A stretch of 7,172 nt of DNA from Eubacteriales bacterium (lineage in GTDB: Bacteria; Bacillota; Clostridia; Christensenellales; CAG-138): positions 1-7,172 of the forward strand of contig JAUYTF010000073.1 of the NCBI GenBank assembly GCA_030695285.1, in the 5' to 3' direction. The translations under genes were made by a program, and so were the position numbers. Under the pieces are notes generated by a model. It saw only the letters and a list, made by a program, of their open reading frames with translations, was not told the DNA's origin and searched no databases. Below, one piece after another: positions 5,704 through 7,172 of this stretch (position 1 is the stretch's first letter; each line of letters opens with the position of its first letter).

Positions 5704-6135
5704 TTGAAGAAGCCAATCGTAATTGTCATGGACGGTCAAGGCGGCCGAATCGGGCGGTTGCTCGTCGAGGAGCTAGCCACGCGCTCGGATCAATTGGAGC
5801 TCGTCTGCGTCGGCACAAACAGCATCGCGACGAGCACCATGATGAAGGCTGGCGCAGCCCGCGGCGGAACGGGAGAAAACGCCGTTATCGTCAACTGCCG
5901 CACGGCAGATTTCATCATCGGCCCGCTCGGTCTCGTGATTGCTGACTCCATGATGGGCGAAATCACGCCCGCGATGGCTTGCGCGGTCGGTCAAAGCGCT
6001 GCTATGCGCCTGCTGATCCCGCTAAACCTCTGCGGCAGCGTCATCATCGGCACAGGGAATTTCGGCATCAAGGAGATGATCGCGCTTACGGTTGCACAGC
6101 TCGATTGCCACCTGACAAACCGCGCGGAGGAATGA
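5704..6135 (+). CDS. DUF3842 family protein
   Basis: The 143-residue protein starts at TTG 5704, six bases after GAGGAG; the next in-frame methionine codon (Met9) is inside the first strand, so the TTG is preferred. The N-terminus IVIVMDGQGGRIGRLLVEEL (5-24) looks like a Rossmann-type beta-loop-alpha with a GQGGxIG loop. The conserved-looking blocks VGTNSIATSTMMKAGA (36-51), GGTGENAVIVN (54-64), IIGPLGLVIADSMMGEITPAMA (71-92) and IPLNLCGSVIIG (105-116) fit the DUF3842 family found in Clostridia. The fold suggests nucleotide or cofactor binding, but no reaction is known. It is cytoplasmic, without a signal peptide or membrane helix. The S-component gene follows on the same strand, but a strong separate promoter lies between, so the two are probably not one operon. 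Confidence 0.85.
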   Translation: MKKPIVIVMDGQGGRIGRLLVEELATRSDQLELVCVGTNSIATSTMMKAGAARGGTGENAVIVNCRTADFIIGPLGLVIADSMMGEITPAMACAVGQSAAMRLLIPLNLCGSVIIGTGNFGIKEMIALTVAQLDCHLTNRAEE

Positions 6136-6205
6136 ACGCCACTCTTTCGCGCGCACTCCTGCGACCCGTGCAAAAGGCATAAGCGCCGTTTGCTCGCACA
6201 CCGCC

Positions 6206-6234
6206 TTGACAAAAACGCGCGGGGACGATAGAAT
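6206..6234 (+). promoter_or_regulatory. Strong sigma-70-type promoter of the ECF S-component gene
   Basis: TTGACA (6206-6211, perfect) is followed by exactly 17 bases and TAGAAT (6229-6234, five of six). It is the best promoter in the window. Transcription should begin near 6241, about 250 bases before the start codon, implying a long regulatory leader. The region from 6136 to 6205, after the DUF3842 stop, holds no gene or terminator that I can see. Confidence 0.85.
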
Positions 6235-6244
6235 TTTTTACAAT

Positions 6245-6348
6245 GCCCGCCACGAAGGCGAGCGCGGAATCTTTTTTCTCGCATATATACAGCCAGGAAG
6301 GCGTATGGCCCGGTCAAGCCGGGCTAGCCAGATCGGCTGTTTTTCTTT
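6245..6348 (+). promoter_or_regulatory. Structured leader RNA with terminator-like element (candidate cis-regulator)
   Basis: Directly after the transcription start there are short hairpins: CGCC-ACGAA-GGCG (6248-6260), or alternatively GCGAG (6258-6262) with CTCGC (6278-6282). These two share bases and are mutually exclusive. A branched element follows: outer stem ACAGCC (6289-6294) with GGCTGT (6335-6340), enclosing GCCCGG-TCAAG-CCGGGC (6308-6324). The outer stem is followed by TTTTCTTT, as in an intrinsic terminator. A short competing stem GCC-AGGAA-GGC (6292-6302) would break the outer one. A leader with alternative stems ending in a U-tail, before a vitamin-type transporter gene, suggests an attenuator or riboswitch. 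It matches no class that I recognise. Confidence 0.55.
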
Positions 6349-6467
6349 GCGCAAATCGATCCGGCTTTTTCTATGTTGCGCAAATCGATCCTGCTTTTCT
6401 GCGTTGCGCAAATTGACCCGGCTTTCTCTACGTTGCGCAAATCGATCCGGCTGTTTTTCTTCGCGAA
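6347..6467 (+). repeat. Four 28-29-base tandem repeats plus a degenerate fifth, in the leader
   Basis: Units begin at 6347, 6376, 6404 and 6433. Units 1 and 4 share the 20-base core TTGCGCAAATCGATCCGGCT; unit 2 differs by one base and unit 3 by two. Each core is followed by a pyrimidine tract (TTTTTCTATG, TTTTCTGCG, TTTCTCTACG, GTTTTTCTTCG). Each unit opens with the 8-base palindrome TTGCGCAA, and three of the four contain ATCGAT. At 6460-6467, 27 bases beyond the start of unit 4, TTCGCGAA keeps the dyad with the inner bases exchanged. Before unit 1, ATCGGCTGTTTTTCT (6332-6346) resembles the second half of unit 4. Lengths of 29 and 28 shift the reading frame, so this is not a protein repeat. 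It could be a repeated operator, or RNA in which neighbouring units pair. Confidence 0.85.
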
Positions 6468-6490
6468 AATTTATGTCAAAGGAGTTTCAC

Positions 6491-7027
6491 ATGTATCGCT
6501 TCACCATGACCAGTACAAAACGCCTTATCCTCGCAGGGCTCTGCGTCGCGCTCGGTATCGTGCTGCCGCTTGTCTTCCACTCAATCGCAAATGCGGGCAG
6601 CATATTCCTCCCCATGCACATCCCCGTTCTGCTGTGCGGACTGATCTGCGGCTGGCCGTTGGGCCTTGCCTGCGGCGTCATCACCCCTTTGCTTTCGAGC
6701 TTGATTACCGGCATGCCGCTCGTCGCCTTTTTGCCAAGCATGCTCTGCGAACTGGCGGTTTACGGCCTCATTTCCGGCCTGCTGATGCGCGCAATCAAGA
6801 CCGGCAAGACCGTGACGGATCTCTATCTCTCGCTAATCGGCGCAATGCTCGCCGGACGCCTGGTGTTTGGCCTAGTCAACGCGCTGATCTTCCGCGCGGG
6901 GCAATATTCGCTCCCCGTCTGGACGAGCGCCGCGTTTGTCACCGCGCTGCCCGGCATCCTCATTCAGCTTGCGATTCTCCCCGCACTCGTGCTTTCGCTC
7001 AAGAAAGCAAAACTCATCACGGAATAA
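6491..7027 (+). CDS. ECF transporter S component (substrate-binding membrane subunit), substrate unassigned
   Basis: The 178-residue protein starts at ATG 6491, six bases after AAAGGAG. It is almost wholly hydrophobic with about six membrane helices (roughly 11-31, 40-58, 60-75, 80-100, 110-132 and 146-171), the length and layout of S components of energy-coupling factor transporters. The N-terminal helix, with alanines and glycines in LILAGLCVALGIVL, resembles the segment that docks on the EcfT scaffold. Strongly patterned residues are LPMHIPVLLCGLICGWPLGLACG (about 40-62) and TPLLSSLITGMPLVAFLPSMLCELAVYG (65-92), which fit the general ECF_trnsprt family, where vitamins and related micronutrients are bound. 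The substrate cannot be read from these motifs. No EcfA or EcfT gene is adjacent, so it is probably a group II system sharing a module encoded elsewhere. The open frame continues upstream to 6206, but only by crossing the promoter and leader repeats. Expression is likely set by the leader. Confidence 0.85.
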   Translation: MYRFTMTSTKRLILAGLCVALGIVLPLVFHSIANAGSIFLPMHIPVLLCGLICGWPLGLACGVITPLLSSLITGMPLVAFLPSMLCELAVYGLISGLLMRAIKTGKTVTDLYLSLIGAMLAGRLVFGLVNALIFRAGQYSLPVWTSAAFVTALPGILIQLAILPALVLSLKKAKLITE

Positions 7028-7050
7028 CGGCAGCTCTGTCTGTGCAACAA

Positions 7051-7091
7051 AGCAGCGGCATGCTAAAATCGTATGCCGCTGTTTATTTGTT
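7051..7091. terminator. Bidirectional Rho-independent terminator between convergent genes
   Basis: CAGCGGCAT (7053-7061) and ATGCCGCTG (7073-7081) form a perfect 9-bp stem around an 11-base loop. On the plus strand TTTATTTGTT follows; on the minus strand CTTTGTTG follows. It can therefore stop the S-component transcript and, less strongly, the facing minus-strand gene. Confidence 0.85.
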
Positions 7092-7113
7092 CTCCCGCAT
7101 TTTGTGCGGCAGA

Positions 7114-7172
7114 TTACTTCTTTGCTTCGCTGCCGATGATATCCGAATGCTCCCCCTGCTCGCCAAACAGGC
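7114..7172 (-). CDS. C-terminal end of an unidentified minus-strand gene
   Basis: Reading the minus strand from the right edge, one frame gives the 18 residues LFGEQGEHSDIIGSEAKK followed by TAA (7116-7114). The charged, lysine-ended tail and the terminator just beyond the stop support a real C-terminus. The other minus frames give less plausible tails. The tail is too short to assign a family. A small hairpin CCGCA-TTTTG-TGCGG (7095-7109) lies between its stop and the shared terminator. Confidence 0.55.
   Translation of the reverse strand, partial: LFGEQGEHSDIIGSEAKK

Noticed and set aside
5360..5716. Minus-strand open frame of about 118 codons across the small-protein gene
   Set aside because: It has no good ribosome binding site or recognisable motif and runs against the promoters and the conserved-looking small plus-strand gene.
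6248..6275. Resemblance to the 3' half of the THF riboswitch (CACGAAGGCGAGCGCGGAAT)
   Set aside because: The similarity is to a short stretch only; the upstream half of the aptamer and the closing P1 strand would have to lie in the promoter, so the known fold cannot form.
6347..6467. CRISPR array
   Set aside because: Repeats of 28-29 bases are directly adjacent with no unique 30-40-base spacers, and there are no cas genes.
6206..6490. N-terminal extension of the ECF S component by 95 residues (open frame from the TTG at 6206)
   Set aside because: The TTG is the first half of a perfect -35 box (TTGACA) of a strong promoter, the extension would translate frame-shifting 28/29-base repeats into a Cys/Arg-rich sequence unlike S components, and ATG 6491 has an excellent ribosome binding site.

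Overview
The window looks like a chromosomal segment of an anaerobic, fairly GC-rich member of the Clostridia (Firmicutes). This rests on protein content (class I hybrid cluster protein, a DUF3842 protein, an ECF-transporter S component, a PadR regulator, an internalin-type leucine-rich-repeat lipoprotein), strong purine-rich Shine-Dalgarno sequences, and UUCG or T-tailed intrinsic terminators. No species can be named from the sequence alone. There is no sign of a mobile element, CRISPR array, tRNA or rRNA.

The left two thirds (1-5194) are all on the minus strand, read from right to left. From the right: an LRR lipoprotein (4418-5194); a long leader and then hcp (2492-4114); a strong terminator and then a CoA-disulfide-reductase/NADH-oxidase-type flavoprotein (1062-2384) ending in a textbook UUCG terminator; then a PadR-family repressor (321-893) apparently co-transcribed with a membrane polyferredoxin cut by the window edge (1-280). 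The PadR promoter has good -35 and -10 boxes and is bracketed by two copies of the same inverted repeat, TATATC-N5-GATATA, which fits autorepression. Hcp and the flavoprotein suggest nitrosative and thiol/redox stress defence in an anaerobe.

A divergent control region (about 5195-5397) separates the minus-strand block from a plus-strand block: a 58-residue small membrane protein (5398-5574), a DUF3842 protein with a TTG start (5704-6135), and an ECF-transporter S component (6491-7027). A bidirectional-looking terminator (7051-7091) then faces the 3' end of a minus-strand gene that runs off the right edge.

The most unusual stretch is the leader of the S-component gene. A near-consensus promoter (TTGACA-N17-TAGAAT at 6206-6234) lies about 250 bases before the start codon. 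The transcribed leader holds a branched hairpin with a U-tail (6289-6348), followed by four 28-29-base tandem repeats, each starting with the palindrome TTGCGCAA, and a fifth degenerate copy just before the ribosome binding site. This resembles a cis-regulatory RNA or repeated operator array that I cannot match to a known class, and it is the best candidate in the window for something undescribed.
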